Positions 63,550-64,000 of a stretch of 64,000 nucleotides of DNA are shown piece after piece. Both the position numbers and the translations under genes were made by a program. The notes under the pieces were generated by a model. That model did not search any database. It saw only the letters and a program-made list of their open reading frames with translations, and was not told where the DNA came from. Origin of the DNA: Clostridium sp. JN-1 (GTDB lineage Bacteria; Bacillota; Clostridia; Clostridiales; Clostridiaceae); contig NZ_CP033465.1 of assembly GCF_003718715.1 (NCBI RefSeq), forward strand, positions 1,054,001-1,118,000, written 5' to 3'. Position 1 is the stretch's first letter. Every line of letters starts with the position of its first letter.

Positions 63550-64000
63550 ATGACAATTGGAATAATAGGAGCAATGGATGAAGAGTTAGAATTGTTATTA
63601 AAAGAAATGAAAATAGAAAAGAGTCAAGTTAAAGCTAACATGACTTTTAATTTTGGAAAATTGTATAATAAAAATTTAGTTATAGTAAGGTGCGGAATAG
63701 GAAAGGTAAATGCAGCAGTTTGTGCACAAATTTTAATAGATGATTTTAATGTTGATAAAATCATAAACGTAGGCATTGCAGGCGGCATAGGAAAAAATGT
63801 ATATCCCGGCGACATTGTTATTGCAGATAATTTAGTTCAGCATGATATGGATGCATCTGGATTTGGTGATCCTGTGGGACAAGTACCAAGGCTTGATACT
63901 TTTCAATTTAATTGTGATGATGAATTAATATGTAAAGCTAAAAAGGCGTTTGAAAAAATATCAGATCATAAGAGTTTTGTTGGAAGAATAGTAACGGGAG
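63550..64000 (+). CDS. mtnN: 5'-methylthioadenosine/S-adenosylhomocysteine nucleosidase, 5' part
   Basis: The gene starts at the ATG at 63550 after TAGGGGG and runs off the window after 150 codons. The N-terminus (TIGIIGAMDEELELLLKEMK) and the INVGIAGGIGKNVYPGDIVI and QHDMDASGFGDPVGQVP segments are typical of MtnN/Pfs. It hydrolyses MTA and SAH to free adenine. The C-terminal catalytic Asp region is outside the window. Confidence 0.92.
   Translation, partial: MTIGIIGAMDEELELLLKEMKIEKSQVKANMTFNFGKLYNKNLVIVRCGIGKVNAAVCAQILIDDFNVDKIINVGIAGGIGKNVYPGDIVIADNLVQHDMDASGFGDPVGQVPRLDTFQFNCDDELICKAKKAFEKISDHKSFVGRIVTG

Noticed and set aside
1-64000. tRNA, rRNA or prophage genes
   Set aside because: No cloverleaf, rRNA-like sequence, integrase or phage structural genes were recognised on reading.

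Overview
The window is about 30% G+C and reads as the chromosome of a motile, spore-forming Clostridium (Clostridiaceae, cluster I type). The evidence is very AT-rich codon use, strong AGGAGG ribosome binding sites with frequent TTG and GTG starts, a fused FliR-FlhB, cell-wall-binding repeat 2 surface proteins, SpoVD/SpoVE in the cell-wall cluster and a DAP-type MurE. The species cannot be named from the sequence alone.

Region by region. (1) 1-6300 is a patchwork: the end of a YjfB-like gene, a coiled-coil protein, a decayed and an intact AAA-ATPase/nuclease-like gene, a REP-associated tyrosine transposase (RAYT), a sugar-nucleotide epimerase, a short SSB and a PAS-GGDEF-EAL protein. (2) 6540-14801 holds a small unknown gene, three exported Ig-like or cell-wall-binding proteins and a divergent flagellin. 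A plausible SigD promoter precedes the first exported protein. (3) 15759-38049 is a long one-directional flagellar operon: flgB-flgC-fliE-fliF-fliG-fliH-fliI-fliJ-fliK-flgD-(flg_new)-flgE-flbD-fliL-fliO-fliP-fliQ-fliR/flhB-flhA-flhF-flhG-PilZ-fliA-two small genes-flgF-flgG. It encodes rod, hook, MS-ring, switch, export gate, ATPase, placement GTPases, c-di-GMP brake and flagellar sigma factor. (4) 38143-49658 is a mixed stretch: a Met/Cys-rich CPMM-repeat protein, a CBS-DRTGG inorganic pyrophosphatase, a broken IS3-family element inserted in another repeat, a zinc-ribbon protein, a P-type Ca2+ ATPase, a Lon-like protease and YchF. (5) 49892-63474 is a dcw and division cluster: mraZ remnant, rsmH, ftsL, spoVD, murE, mraY, spoVE, ftsQ, DUF881, sbp, DUF881, yggS, sepF, yggT, ylmH, divIVA. 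A partial MTA/SAH nucleosidase gene ends the window.

The most interesting signal cuts across these regions. A palindromic repeat with core ACCCCAGGGGT and a TAAATNTTGGAAA tail occurs about ten times at seven loci, singly, in tandem and as inverted pairs. It flanks the RAYT gene on both sides. It supplies the last codons and stop (TPGV-stop) of both the RAYT and the downstream epimerase, forms a perfect 78-bp palindrome, and a close match lies in frame inside spoVD. This looks like an active or recent REP/RAYT system in a Clostridium. A second repeat family has termini made of 7-bp AGGACAK units (14808-15411, 40604-42563, 45250-45393); one copy is split by the IS3 element. A third observation is that mraZ is reduced to a frameshifted C-terminal scrap while three MraZ-box-like 10-bp repeats remain upstream.
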